From NCBI RefSeq assembly GCF_017654505.1, contig NC_054571.1, forward strand, positions 721,376 through 785,375: 64,000 nt of DNA. Direction: 5' to 3'. The stretch is from Polyodon spathula (taxonomy: Eukaryota > Chordata > Actinopteri > Acipenseriformes > Polyodontidae). Below, piece after piece: positions 43,301 through 55,735 of this stretch. The first letter of the stretch is position 1, and the number at the start of each line of letters is the position of its first letter. Below the pieces are notes generated by a model. That model saw only the letters and a list, made by a program, of their open reading frames with translations, was not told the origin of the DNA and did no database searches. A program made the translations under genes and the position numbers.

Positions 43301-46300
43301 TGTCTGTAAACACTGCACTCGTGTCAGAACAGCGTCTCTGCGCATGACTGAAACGAGGCACCCATCTCAGAACAGCGTCTCTGCGCATGTCTGTAAACAA
43401 AGCACTCGTGTCAGAACAGCGTCTCTGCGCATGACTGAAACGAGACACCCATCTCAGAACAACATATCTGCGCATGTCTGTAAACACTGCACTCGTGTCA
43501 GAACATTGTCTCTGCGCATGACTGAAACGAGGCACCCGTCTCAGCCACGAGTCTCTCTGCGCATGTCTGTAAACAAAAAACTCGTGTCAGAGCAGCGTCT
43601 CTGCGCATGACTGAAACGAGACACCCATCTCAGAACAGCGTCTCTTGCGCATGTCTGTAAACAAAGCACTCGTCTCACAACAGCGTCTCTGCGCATGACT
43701 GAAACGAGGCACCCATCTCAGTCTCTGCGCATGTCTGTCTCTCTGCGCATGACTGAAACGAGGCACCCGTCTGTCTCTGCGCATGTCTGTAAACAAAGCA
43801 CTCGTGTCAGAACAGCGTCTCTGCGCATGACTGAAACGAGGCACCCATCTCAGAACAGTCTCTCTGCGCATGTCTGTAAACAAAGCACTCGTGTCAGAAG
43901 AGGGTCTCTGCGCATGACTGAAACGAGGCACCCGTCTCTCAGAACAGCACTCGTGTCAGTCGTCTCTGCGCATGTCTGTAAACAAAGCACTCGTGTCAGA
44001 ACAGGGTCTCTGCGCATGACTGAAACGAGGCACCCATCTCAGAACAGCGTCTCTGCGCATGTCTGTAAACAAAGCACTCGTGTCAGAACAGCGTCTCTGC
44101 GCATGACTGAAACGAGGCACCCATCTCACAGCGTCTCTCTGCGCATGTCTGTAAACAAAGCACTCGTGTCAGCAGCGTCTCTGCGCATGACTGAAACGAG
44201 GCACCCATCTCAGAACAGCGTCTCTGCGCATGTCTGTAAACAAAGCACTCGTGTCAGAACAGCGTCTCTGCGCATGACTGAAACGAGACACCCATCTCAG
44301 AACAGCGTCTTTGCGCATGTCTGTAAACACTACACTGGTGTCAGAACATTGTCTCTGCGCATGACTGAAACGAGGCACCCATCTCAGAACGGCGTCTCTG
44401 CGCATGTCTGTAAACAAAGCACTCGTGTCAGAGCAGCGTCTCTGCGCATGACTGAAACGAGACCCCCATCTCAGAACAGCGTCTCTGCGCATGTCTGTAA
44501 ACAAAGCACTCGTGTCAGAACAGCGTCTCTGCGCATGACTGAAACGAGACACCCATCTCAGAACAGCGTCTCTCTGCGCATGTCTGTAAACAAAGCACTC
44601 GTGTCAGAACAGCGTCTCTGCGCATGACTGAAACGAGACACCCATCTCAGAACAGCGTCTCTGCGCATGTCTGTAAACAAAGCACTCGTGTCAGAACAGC
44701 GTCTCTGCGCATGACTGAAACGAGACACCCATCTCAGAACAGCGTCTCTGCGCATGTCTGTAAACAAAGCACTCGTGTCAGAACATTGTCTCTGCGCATG
44801 ACTGAAACGAGGCACCCGTCTCAGAACAGCGTCTCTGCGCATGTCTGTAAACAAAGCACTCGTGTCAGAAGCAGCGTCTCTGCGCATGACTGCGCATGAT
44901 GTCTGAAACGAGCACCCGTCTCAGTCACTGCGCATCTCAGAACAGCGTCTCTCTGCGCATGTCTGTAAACAAAGCACTCGTGTCAGAACAGCGTCTCTGC
45001 GCATGACTGAAACGAGACACCCATCTCAGAACAGCGTCTCTGCGCATGTATGTCTCTCGTGCGCATGTGCGCATGTAAACAGGCAATCTCAGAACACTGC
45101 GCATGTCTGTAAACAAAGCACTCGTGTCAGAACAGCGTCTCTGCGCATGACTGAAACGAGACACCCATCTCAGAACAGCGTCTCTGCGCATGTCTGTAAA
45201 CAAGTCAGCACTCGCATGACTCAGACAATCTCAGAACAACGTCTCTCTGCGCATCTGTCTCTGCGCATGTCTAAAACGAGGCACCCATCTCAGAACAGCG
45301 TCTCTGCGCATGTTTGTAAACAAATCACTCGTGTCGCATGTTTGTAAACAAATCACTCGTGTCCTCCCATCTGAAACGAGACACCCATCTCAGAACCACG
45401 TCTCTGCGCATGTCTGTAAACAAAGCACTCGTGTCAGAACAGCGTCTCTGCGCATGACTGAAACGAGACACCCATCTCAGAACAGCGTCTCTTGCGCATG
45501 TCTGTAAACACTGCACTCGTGTCAGAACATTGTCTCTGCGCATGACTGAAACGAGGCACCCATCTCAGAACAGCGTCTCTGCGCATGTCTGTAAACAAAG
45601 CACTCGTGTCAGAGCAGCGTCTCTGCGCATGACTGAAACGAGACACCCATCTCAGAACAGCGTCTCTGCGCATGTCTGTAAACAAAGCACTCGTGTCAGA
45701 GCAGCGTCTCTGCGCATGACTGAAACGAGACACCCATCTCAGAACAGCGTCTCTGCGCATGTCTGTAAACAAAGCACTCGTGTCAGAACAGGGTCTCTGC
45801 GCATGACTGAAACGAGGCACCCGTCTCACAACAGCGTCTCTGCGCATGTCTGTAAACAAAGCACTCCTCTCAGAACAGCGTCTCTGCGCATGACTGAACG
45901 ACTCTGCGCAGAAATGCGCGCATGACTGAAACGAGGCACCCGTCTCAGCGCATGACTGAAAGAGGCACCCATCTCGTCTCTGCGCATGTCTGTAAACAAA
46001 GCACTCGTGTCAGAACAGCGTCTCTGCGCATGACTGAAACGAGGCACCCATCTCAGAACAGCGTCTCTCTGCGCATGTCTGTAAACAAAGCACTCGTGTC
46101 AGAACAGCGTCTCTGCGCATGACTGAAACGTCTCTGCGCACTGTAAACCATCTCAGAACAGCGTCTCTCTGCGCATGTCTGTAAACAAAGCACTCGTGTC
46201 AGAACAGCGTCTCTGCGCATGACTGAAACGAGGCACCCGTCTCAAAACAGCGTCTCTGCGCATGTCTGTAAACAAAGCACTCGTGTCAGAACAGCGTCTC

Positions 46301-49300
46301 TGCGCATGACTGAAACGAGGCACCCATCTCAGAACAGCGTCTCTGCGCATGTCTGTAAACAAAGCACTCGTGTCAGAACAGCGTCTCTGCGCATGACTGA
46401 AACGAGGCACCCATCTCAGAACAGCGTCTCTGCGCATGTCTGTAAACAAAGCACTCGTGTCAGAACAGCGTCTCTGCGCATGACTGAAACGAGACACCCA
46501 TCTCAGAACAGCGTCTCTGCGCATGTCTGTAAACACTGCACTCGTGTCAGAACATTGTCTCTGCGCATGACTGAAACGAGGCACCCGTCTCAGAACGAGT
46601 CTCTCTGCGCATGTCTGTAAACAAAGCACTCGTGTCAGAACAGCGTCTCTGCGCATGACTGAAACGAGGCACCCATCTCAGAACAGTGTCGTCTCTGCGC
46701 ATGTCTGTAAACAAAGCACTCATCTCACAACAGCGTCTCTGCGCATGACTGAAACGAGACACCCATCTCAGAACAACGTCTCTGCGCATGTCTGTAAACA
46801 CTGCACTCGTGTCAGAACATTGTCTCTGCGCATGACTGAAACGAGGCACCCATCTCAGAACGGCGTCTCTGCGCATGTCTGTAAACAAAGCACTCGTGTC
46901 AGAAGAGAGTCTCTGCGCATGACTGAAACGAGGCACCCATCTCAGAACAGCGTCTCTGCGCATGTCTGTAAACAAAGCACTCGTCTCAGAACACCCGTCT
47001 CGTCTCTGCGCATGACTGAAACGAGGCACTCGTCTCAGAACAGCGTCTCTGCGCATGACTGTAAACAAAGCACTCGTCTCAGAACAGCGTCTCTGCGCAT
47101 GACTGAAACGAGACACCCATCTCAGAACAGCGTCTCTGCGCATGACTGTAAACAAAGCACTCGTGTCAGCACGTCTCTGCGCATCAGAGGCACCCGTCTC
47201 AGAACAGCGTCTCTGCGCATGTCTGTAAACAAAGCACTCGTGTCAGAACAGCGTCTCTGCGCATGACTGAAACGAGTAAACAAAGCAACACCCATCTCAG
47301 AACAGCGTCTCTGCGCATGTCTGTAAACAAAGCACTCGTGTCAGAACAGGGTCTCTGCGCATGACTGAAACGAGGCACCCATCTCAGAACAGCGTCTCTG
47401 CGCATGTCTGTAAACAAAGCACTCGTGTCACAACAGCGTCTCTGCGCATGACTGAAACGAGACACCCATCTCAGAACAGCGTCTCATGCGCATGTCTGTA
47501 AACACTGCACTCGTGTCAGAACATTGTCTCTGCGCATGACTGAAACGAGGCACCCGTCTCAGAACAGCGTCTCTGCGCATGTCTGTAAACAAAGCACTCG
47601 TGTCAGAAGAGGGTCTCTGCGCATGACTGAAACGAGTCACCCGTCTCACAACGGTGTCTCTGCGCATGTCTGTAAACAAAGCACCCCTCTCACAACAGCG
47701 TCTCTGCGCATGACTGAAACGAGACACCCATCTCAGAACAGCGTCTCTGCGCATGTCTGTAAACAAAGCACTCGTGTCAGAACAGCGTCTCTGCGCATGA
47801 CTGAAACGAGGCACCCATCTCAGAACAACGTCTCTGCGCATGTCTGTAAACAAAGCACTCGTGTCAGAACAGCGTCTCTGCGCATGACTGAAACGAGGCA
47901 CCCGTCTCAGAACAGCGTCTCTGCGCATGTCTGTAAACAAAGCACTCGTGTCAGAACAGCGTCTCTGCGCATGACTGAAACGAGGCACCCATCTCAGAAC
48001 AGCGTCTCTGCGCATGTCTGTAAACAAAGCAGCGTCTCGTGTCAGAACAGCGTCTCTGCGCATGACTGAAACGAGGCACCCGTCTCAGAACAGCGTCTCT
48101 GCGCATGTCTGTAAACAAAGCACTCGTGTCAGCGTCTCTGCGCATGACTGAAACGAAACACTCGTTTCAGAACAGAATCTCTGCGCATGTCTGTAAACAA
48201 AGCACTCGTGTCAGAACAGCGTCTCTGCGCATGACTGAAACGAGGCACCCGTCTCAGCCAACAGTGTCTCTGCGCATGTCTGTAAACAAAGCACTCGTGT
48301 CAGAACAGCGTCTCTGCGCATGACTGAAACGAGGCACCCATCTCAGAACAGCGTCTCTGCGCATGTCTGTAAACAAAGCACTCGTCTCAGAACAGCGTCT
48401 CTGCGCATGACTGAAACGAGGCACCCATCTCAGAACAGCGTCTCTGCGCATGTCTGTAAACAAAGCACTCGTGTCAGAACAGCGTCTCTGCGCATGACTG
48501 AAACGAGACACCCATCTCAGAACAGCGTCTCTGCGCATGTCTGTAAACAAGGCACTCGTCTCAGAACAGCGTCTCTGCGCATGACTGAAACGAGGCACCC
48601 GTCTCAGAACAGCGTCTCTGCGCATGTCTGTAAACAAAGCACTCGTGTCAGAACAGCGTCTCTGCGCATGACTGAAACGAGACACCCATCTCAGAACAGC
48701 GTCTCTGCGCATGTCTGTAAACAAAGCACTCGTGTCAGAACATTGTCTCTGCGCATGACTGAAACGAGGCACCCGTCTCTCAGCCAACAGCACCCATCTC
48801 AGAACAGCGTCTCTGCGCATGTCTGTAAACAAAGCACTCGTGTCAGAACAGCGTCTCTGCGCATGACTGAAACGAGGCACCCATCTCAGAACAACGTCTC
48901 TGCGCATGTCTGTAAACAAAGCACTCGTGTCAGAACAGCGTCTCTGCGCATGTCTGTAAACAAAGCACTCGTCTCAGAACAGCGTCTCTGCGCATGACTG
49001 AAACGAACCCATCTTCAACAACAGTCTCTGCGCATGTCTGTAAACAAAACGAGCACTCGTGTCAGAACAACGTCTCTGCGCATGACTGAAACGAGGCACC
49101 CATATCTCTGCGCATGTCTGTAAACAAAGCACTCGTCTCAGAACAGCGTCTCTGCGCATGACTGAAACGAGGCACCCATCTCAGAACAGCGTCCCTGCGC
49201 ATGTCTGTAAACGGCAGTCTGCAGAAATCACAATTCTCTGCGCATGTGTTGTAAAACAGCCTTTTGCGCATGTCTGTAAACAAAGCACTCGTGTCCTCCC

Positions 49301-49310
49301 ATCCAGAACT
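37320..49310. repeat. 87-bp dimeric satellite array 1 (~275 monomers)
   Basis: Two alternating monomers, about 43 bp (…GCGCATGACTGAAACGAGG…) and about 44 bp (…GCGCATGTCTGTAAACAAAG…), repeat for about 12 kb. Both start CTCTGCGCATG and end TCAGAACAGCG or similar. Edges are more diverged than the centre, and irregular patches lie at 38860-39130, 42600-42710, 44880-45350 and 45880-46170. The dimer length is divisible by 3 and lacks stops, which creates long ORFs on both strands (up to 310 codons, 43695-44627). Every monomer carries TGCGCATG, similar to an NRF1 half site. Confidence 0.97.
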
Positions 49311-49552
49311 TCACAGCAGTAGCTTGTTAAGAAACGTACCTAAGTTAACACTTTGCTGAACTATTGTTGTGCGATCGCGTACAGTAAGCCCTCATACACT
49401 GTTTGTCTCTGAGCAAGGTAAACTTTGCTCCTGTGTCTGTAATAGAAGAAATCGTTTGAGGTCAGATTTTAAGTGCTTTTTAAGCAATGCAACCACTAAT
49501 AGAGGCTCATTTCAGCGACTCTTGTCCATGTCTTAACCGTTATACGAGTACA
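49311..49552. other. Unique linker between modules 1 and 2
   Basis: About 240 bp not obviously related to either satellite; nothing recognised. Confidence 0.5.
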
Positions 49553-50085
49553 GTATTTAGCAGATTCCAGTGCGCTTTCTGGAAGGATTCCTCCAAAAAA
49601 CGCTAATACTATAAGAAACATTCTCTGGACACTGATTGTGCTTTAAGCGTATTCAGCAACATTGACCTGCTATGTCAGGAGGCTGAAAATTGCTACAGAC
49701 TAACGGCAGTACATGCAGATCATCACTGTGGAAATACAAGTTTGTTGACCTTTTGCTTCCGATCCTGTACCTATCCTTATGTGGCACCTTTTACTGTATT
49801 GTACTATACTTGAAAATGTCAATTTTTAAGTGTTTTTTCAGCCATGCAACCACATAGAAGCTCCACTTGAAGGGAAGTAGTATTAGTCATACAGTCTGTA
49901 GCAGATTCTAGTGTTTCTGGAAGGATTCCTGCAAAAACTGATTTATAACAAAAAGAAAAAGACATGAACACTGCTTTAAGCGTATTCAGCAATATTGACC
50001 ATATATTTCAGGAGGCTGAAAATTGCTGCAGACTAACGGTAATACATGCAGATCATCACTGCAGAAAAACAAGATTGTATTTGCT
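49553..50085. repeat. ~360-bp satellite, 1.5 units, module 2
   Basis: One diverged unit then a second closer one (49790 onward), with the same words as 57636-64000. The second unit closely matches 35394-35690. Confidence 0.9.
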
Positions 50086-50810
50086 GCAAATATTTTTTAA
50101 ATAATTTACATAAAATACGCAATACAAATATTTATTAAATAGCATCTTTACATGGATAACCGTGAATAAGCTAAAATAAAATAGGATAGACAGCGTGTCG
50201 CTTTGTTTCAGTTTGACAAAATTGTCAACATTAATGTTTGAAGGATCGCTCATCTCCAGTGCAGTTGTTCAGAGAAAGTTGATTCGTAAATAAATATACA
50301 ATGTTTCGCTTATCTGGTGAAATAAAAAAAAAAAAAAATCGGCCGTGCTTTTACCAGGGGAGACCCTCAGGCACCTCTGCGGCTCTCCAGGAGCGGATTT
50401 GCCCGCTATACCTGCACTCAGACATTATTTCGAATGCACAGCTCGCTATAGACATGTGGATTCACTTTGACATAAGACCATTGGTCTGAAGTTTTTAACC
50501 ACTAGCCAATTCTGTTCTAGCGATAATGAATGCTTCAGACCCATGAGCTACAGAAAGCAGATCTCAGCGCGCAATAAAAACAACGCGTTTCAGCGGACCT
50601 GTCTTCAATGAAGGCGTTTCCATGCGTGTTCTTTCTTTTTTATTCATGTATTTATTTCTTTCTTTCTAATAAAGCTTTAGGGCAGTATATACACATACAC
50701 GCTTTTACTGGAAAATTAAATTCTACATACTGAAATGTATTATTTTTCCTAATAACAGTCGGCAAAATTCAGTGCTTACCCGGCATATTAACACCCGCCT
50801 CTGCTCACGA
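50086..50810. repeat. Module 2 AT-rich region with conserved GC-rich segment
   Basis: Homologous to 35691-36390. The GC-rich block (AGGGGAGACCCTCAGG, CTCTCCAGGAGCGG, CCTGCACTC) is at 50339-50428. A short insertion near 50464-50520 distinguishes this copy. Confidence 0.8.
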
Positions 50811-50813
50811 ATG

Positions 50814-51056
50814 ATTGGACAGCTGTCAGATCTTTCTCTTTCCCATTGGCTACTCACTCGCCTTCAATTTTCATGCAGAATACAGTGAACGGCCCCTGCT
50901 TGCTTATGATTGGACAGCTGCGTAAAACTTGGCAGACTTTGACTCTCCTATTGGTTATACTTACTGTCAGTGCCTGTAACTGAAAGAGACACAGTTTAAG
51001 TCCCACCAGCTGACTTGTGATTGGGCTCCGCAGAGCCAATGCAGATATTGAATTGG
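50814..51056. promoter_or_regulatory. CCAAT-box cluster, module 2
   Basis: Same box order and spacing as 36395-36637. Confidence 0.5.
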
Positions 51057-51345
51057 TTGATAGTAACGCAGAAGCCCTTTAGGGGAGAAAAAATTAAATG
51101 TCGAGTGCATACAAGCACAGCATAAACGAGCAGCGCCGCAAGCGTGAACTCTGAGGCGCTTTTGCTGGAAAACGTGTTTAAAGCTTTTTTATTTTCCCAC
51201 GCTACGACCCGCCAGAAATGTGTTCACGTACGATACCCTAAATTCCCATAATTTAAGAACAGCTGCCGCTGCACGATGGCTTTGCTTTGCAGGTACGGAT
51301 TTACCCGCGGGCACAACTTTGAGAAACATTGATCTAAATGAAAGC

Positions 51346-51418
51346 GCCCCAGTCACCTAAACGACAAGGCGCTGACCTCGTAAACCAAGGATTGTGGTTT
51401 CCGCTCAATATTTTATTA
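51346..51418 (+). pseudogene. tRNA-Arg(CCT)-like pseudogene, module 2
   Basis: Same relic as 36909-36981 with GCCCCAGT start and CTCGTAA loop. Confidence 0.6.
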
Positions 51419-51500
51419 AAAACGAGCAATATTTGTGTTCTTTGGCGATGATATGTTTGCAAGTCTTGATATCTGCTATACTCTTTCACTGAGCACACAT

Positions 51501-51582
51501 GTAGTGGTGGCCGAGTGGTTGAGCTGATGGACTTGAACTTCATTAGGGTTTCCCCGCGCAGGTTCGAATCCTGCCGATGACG
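51501..51582 (+). tRNA. tRNA-Ser(UGA)-like gene, module 2
   Basis: Identical in sequence to the module 1 copy across its 82 nt as far as I can compare, with the same downstream TTTT. Confidence 0.6.
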
Positions 51583-52343
51583 TCACCGTTTTCCATGTAT
51601 CCGTGCGAAAGGTGTGGTCAGCTTAAATGTCTTAGTACAGTATATGGTATAGGGAGCCTCTTCTAGGAACAGACACGCTGGTGAAAGACGAGATCTCTTG
51701 AGGACAGAAAATATAACTTCAGGAATGCAGTCCTCATTGACAGACGAAACTATAGTCACACGCTGCCTAGGAAACTGAAGCCAAATACAGAAGCTAGGTT
51801 TGTTGCATTGACAACAAAGCGTCCCTCAAGAAGTCATACCCCGAAACTCAATCAGTCGTTGAAACGCTGCAATTTATTTTAGTTTCGCTCGAGCTGAAAG
51901 GTTATGTTTTTGGTGTAAAAATTGTACTCTAAGTGTAAATGTGTTTATAAGTAAAGTTCAAATCAATATCAGTGCTTAATCCTTGTATAATTATAGTAAT
52001 AATAGTATTATTATTATTAATATTATTATTATTATTATTATTATTATTACTTCCTTGCAGCCACTAATAAGTTAAGGTCGCTATTTATTTTCTATTAATT
52101 AATATTAAATCGCATAGCATGCTCTTACTCTCCCAGCCAAACCCGTAGCGATGCTCAGTGTTCAATGCGGTCTGTTCGGAGGCAGTATAGTGAGCGCCTC
52201 ATTATTAAGTTCACAACCCATAATTTAAGCACAGGTGCCGCGTGCACGATGGCCTGGCTTCGCGGGCACGCCCGCAGGCACCACTTATGATGGCCTGGCT
52301 TCGCGGGCACAAATTTGTCCGAGGGATTGATTTATATGAAAAC
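51583..52343. other. Module 2 flank: rearranged sequence and microsatellite
   Basis: Shared with the flank of module 3 to about 51840 ('gcattgacaacaaagcgtcc'), then unrelated sequence with an ATT array at 52012-52049. After that comes a diverged promoter-like piece in which 'gatggcctggcttcgcgggc' is duplicated at about 52249 and 52288. Confidence 0.5.
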
Positions 52344-52416
52344 GCCCCAGTCACCTAAACGATAAGACACTGGCCTCCTAAACCAAGGATTGTGGTTTCC
52401 ACTCAATATTTTATTA
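52344..52416 (+). pseudogene. tRNA-Arg(CCT)-like pseudogene, diverged fourth copy
   Basis: GCCCCAGT, then GATAAGACACTGGCCTCCTA, close to vertebrate tRNA-Arg-CCT, with the CCT anticodon kept but the T-arm and 3' acceptor strand lost. This copy reveals the identity of the other three. Confidence 0.65.
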
Positions 52417-52501
52417 TGAACTTACAATATCTGTGTGTTCTTTAGCGATCATGTTTGCAAGTCTTGATATCTGCTATCTATACTCTTTCCCCGAGCAGAC
52501 A

Positions 52502-52583
52502 GTAGTAGTAGCCGAGTGGGTAAGGCGATGGTTTCGAACTTCATTGGGATTAGCCCGTGCAGTTTCAAATCGTGCAACTGACG
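52502..52583 (+). pseudogene. tRNA-Ser-like pseudogene, diverged fourth copy
   Basis: 82 nt aligned with the other Ser-like copies. AGCCGAGTGGGTAAGGCGAT is kept in the D-arm, the anticodon loop is TTTCGAA (CGA), and the B box has decayed to AGTTTCAAATC. Confidence 0.55.
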
Positions 52584-52846
52584 TTGAAGTTTTAGATGTC
52601 CTCATATTAAAGTGTGTTCAGCTTAAATGTCTCAATTATTACTTGCTGTCAGAGAGCGAAAGAGAGAGAGGGAGGGGCAACCTGGCCTGGTTGAGGTTAC
52701 AGTTGGGGGTTGTGTGTGTGTGCGGAGTGGGGAGAATTGTACTAAAAATATTGTTAATAATGATATGAATTTACGCTTGTCAAGTGACCACAGAGATTGG
52801 ATATTCCTGCATGATACGTGTCGCTTGCAGTGTGTATTCAGCGTTT
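52584..52846. other. Low-complexity flank before gap
   Basis: Short GA- and GT-rich words and no gene. Confidence 0.5.
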
Positions 52847-53346
52847 NNNNNNNNNNNNNNNNNNNNNNNNNNNNNNNNNNNNNNNNNNNNNNNNNNNNNN
52901 NNNNNNNNNNNNNNNNNNNNNNNNNNNNNNNNNNNNNNNNNNNNNNNNNNNNNNNNNNNNNNNNNNNNNNNNNNNNNNNNNNNNNNNNNNNNNNNNNNNN
53001 NNNNNNNNNNNNNNNNNNNNNNNNNNNNNNNNNNNNNNNNNNNNNNNNNNNNNNNNNNNNNNNNNNNNNNNNNNNNNNNNNNNNNNNNNNNNNNNNNNNN
53101 NNNNNNNNNNNNNNNNNNNNNNNNNNNNNNNNNNNNNNNNNNNNNNNNNNNNNNNNNNNNNNNNNNNNNNNNNNNNNNNNNNNNNNNNNNNNNNNNNNNN
53201 NNNNNNNNNNNNNNNNNNNNNNNNNNNNNNNNNNNNNNNNNNNNNNNNNNNNNNNNNNNNNNNNNNNNNNNNNNNNNNNNNNNNNNNNNNNNNNNNNNNN
53301 NNNNNNNNNNNNNNNNNNNNNNNNNNNNNNNNNNNNNNNNNNNNNN
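52847..53346. other. Assembly gap (500 N)
   Basis: Exactly 500 N, ending directly in the 87-bp satellite, so the true array is probably longer than shown. Confidence 0.99.
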
Positions 53347-55137
53347 CTCTGCGCATGACTGAAACGAGACACCCAGATCAGAAAAGCAAATCTGCGCATG
53401 TCTGTAAACAAGGCACTCGTCTCAGAAATGCATTTCTGCGCATGTCTAAAACGAAGCACACATCTGAGAACAGCGTCTCTGCGCATGTCTGTAAACAAAG
53501 CACTCGTGTCAGAACATTGTCTCTGCGCATGACTGAAACGAGACACCCATCTCAGAACAACGTCTCTGCGCATGTCTGTAAACAAAGCACTCGTGTCAGA
53601 AGAGAGTCTCTGCGCATGACTGAAACGAGGCAGTCGTGTCAGAATAGGGTCTCTGCGCATGACTGAAACGAGGCACCCCTCTCACAACGGCGTCTCTGCG
53701 CATGTCTGTAAACACTGCACTCATGTCAGAACATTGTCTCTGCGCATGACTAAAACGAGGCACACATCTGAGAACAGCGTCTCTTGCGCATGTTTGTAAA
53801 CAAATCACTCGTGTCCTCCCATCCTCTCTGCGCATGACTGAAACGAGACACCCATCTCAGAACAACGTCTCTGCGCATGTCTGTAAACACTGCACTCGTG
53901 TCAGAACATTGTCTCTGCGCATGACTGAAACGAGGCACCCGTCTCAGCCACGAATCTCTCTGCGCATGTCTGTAAACAAAAAACTCGTGTCAGAGCAGCG
54001 TCTCTGCGCATGACTGAAACGAGGCACCCATCTCAGAACAGCGTCTCTTGCGCATGTCTGTAAACAAAGCACTCGTGTCAGAACATTGTCTCTGCGCATG
54101 ACTGAAACGAGGCACCCATCTCAGAACAACGTCTCTGCGCATGTATGTAAACACTGCACTCGTGTCAGAACATTGTCTCTGCGCATGACTGAAACGAGGC
54201 ACCCGTCTCAGCCACGAGTCTCTCTGCGCATGTCTGTAAACAAAAAACTCGTGTCAGAGCAGCGTCTCTGCGCATGACTGAAACGGGCACAGATACCAGA
54301 ACAGCGTCTCTCTGCGCATGTCTGTAAACAAAGCACTCATCTCACAACAGCGTCTCTGCGCATGTCTGTAAACAAAGCACTCGTGTCAGAACATTGTCTC
54401 TGCGCATGACTGAAACGAGGCACCCGTCTCAGCCACGAGTCTCTCTGCGCATGTCTGTAAACAAAAAACTCGTGTCAGAGCAGCGTCTCTGCGCATGACT
54501 GAAACGAGACACCCAGTTCAGAAAAGCAAATCTGCGCATGTCTGTAAACAAGGCACTCGTCTCAGAAATGCATCTCTGCGCATGTCTAAAACGAGGCACA
54601 CATCTGAGAACAGCGTCTCTGCGCATGTCTGTAAACAAAGCACTCGTGTCAGAACATTGTCTCTGCGCATGACTGAAACGAGGCACCCATCTCAGAACGG
54701 CGTCTCTGCGCATGTCTGTAAACAAAGCACTCGTGTCAGAAGAGAGTCTCTGCGCATGACTGAAACGAGGCAGTCGTGTCAGAATAGGGTCTCTGCGCAT
54801 GACTAAAACGAGGCACGCGTCTCGAATCAGCGTCTCTGCGCATGTCTGTAAACAAAGCACTCGTGTCAGAAGAGGGTCTCTGCGCATGACTGAAACGAGG
54901 CACCCCTCTCACAACAGCGTCTCTGCGCATGACTGAAACGAGACACCCAGTTCAGAAAAGCGAATCTGCGCATGTCTGTAAACAAGGCACTCGTCTCAGA
55001 AATGCATTTCTGCGCATGTCTAAAACGAGGCACACATCTGAGAACAGCGTCTCTGCGCATGTTTGTAAACAAATCACTCGTGTCCTCCCATCCTCTCTGC
55101 GCATGACTGAAACGAGACACCCATCTCAGAACAACGT
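53347..55137. repeat. 87-bp dimeric satellite array 2
   Basis: About 41 monomers of the same alternating 43/44-bp type. It shares multi-monomer cassettes with array 1, for example the run containing TCGTGTCCTCCCATCC followed by the 'cactgcactcgtgtcagaac' and 'cagccacgagtctctctg' monomers. Confidence 0.96.
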
Positions 55138-55735
55138 GTGTTGCAGATAATCACTGCAGAAATACAAGTTTGTGGACCTTTTGCTTCCGATGCTGTACCT
55201 ATCCTTAGGTGTCACATTTCACTGTATTGTGCTATACTTGAAAATGTCATTTTTAAAGTGTTTTTTCAGCCATGCAACCACATAGAAACTCCATTTGAAG
55301 GGATTTGGTATTAGAATTACAGTCTGTAGCTGATCCCAGTGTTTCTGGAAGGATTCCTGCAAAAATTGATTTATAACAAGAAAAAAGACACGAACACTGC
55401 TTTAAGCGTATTGAGCAAAATTGACCATCTATGTCAGGCTCTCAAGCAGGCTGTGAATGTGGTTGGAGACTGAAAATTGGTAAAGATCATCACTGCAATA
55501 AATGCAGATAATCACTGCAGAAATACAAGTTTGTGGACCTTTTGCTTCCGATGCTGTACCTATCCTTAGGTGTCACATTTCACTGTATTGTGCTATACTT
55601 GAAAATGTCAATTTTGAAGTGTTTTTTTCAGTTTGACAAACTCATTGAAACATTAATTAGACCTAAGGTATCGATCAGTGTTTCTGGAAGGATTCCTGCA
55701 AAAATTGATTATAACAGAGAACACGAGTTGATTTA
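55138..55735. repeat. ~360-bp satellite, module 3
   Basis: One full unit and a second rearranged one, joined to array 2 at 'tgcagataatcactgcagaa'. Confidence 0.88.

Noticed and set aside
43695..44627. 310-codon ORF and many other 100-230-codon ORFs at 37-55 kb as genes
   Set aside because: They are readings of the 87-bp satellite, open on both strands at once, with frame breaks wherever a monomer has an indel and no unique N-terminus or domain.
37320..49310. CRISPR-like array (regular direct repeats with varying intervals)
   Set aside because: The intervals are themselves repeats of a second monomer type, not unique spacers, and the context is a vertebrate genome.
52627..53666. Long ORFs spanning N runs
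   Set aside because: They exist only because N is translated as X; the same applies to 31970-32700.
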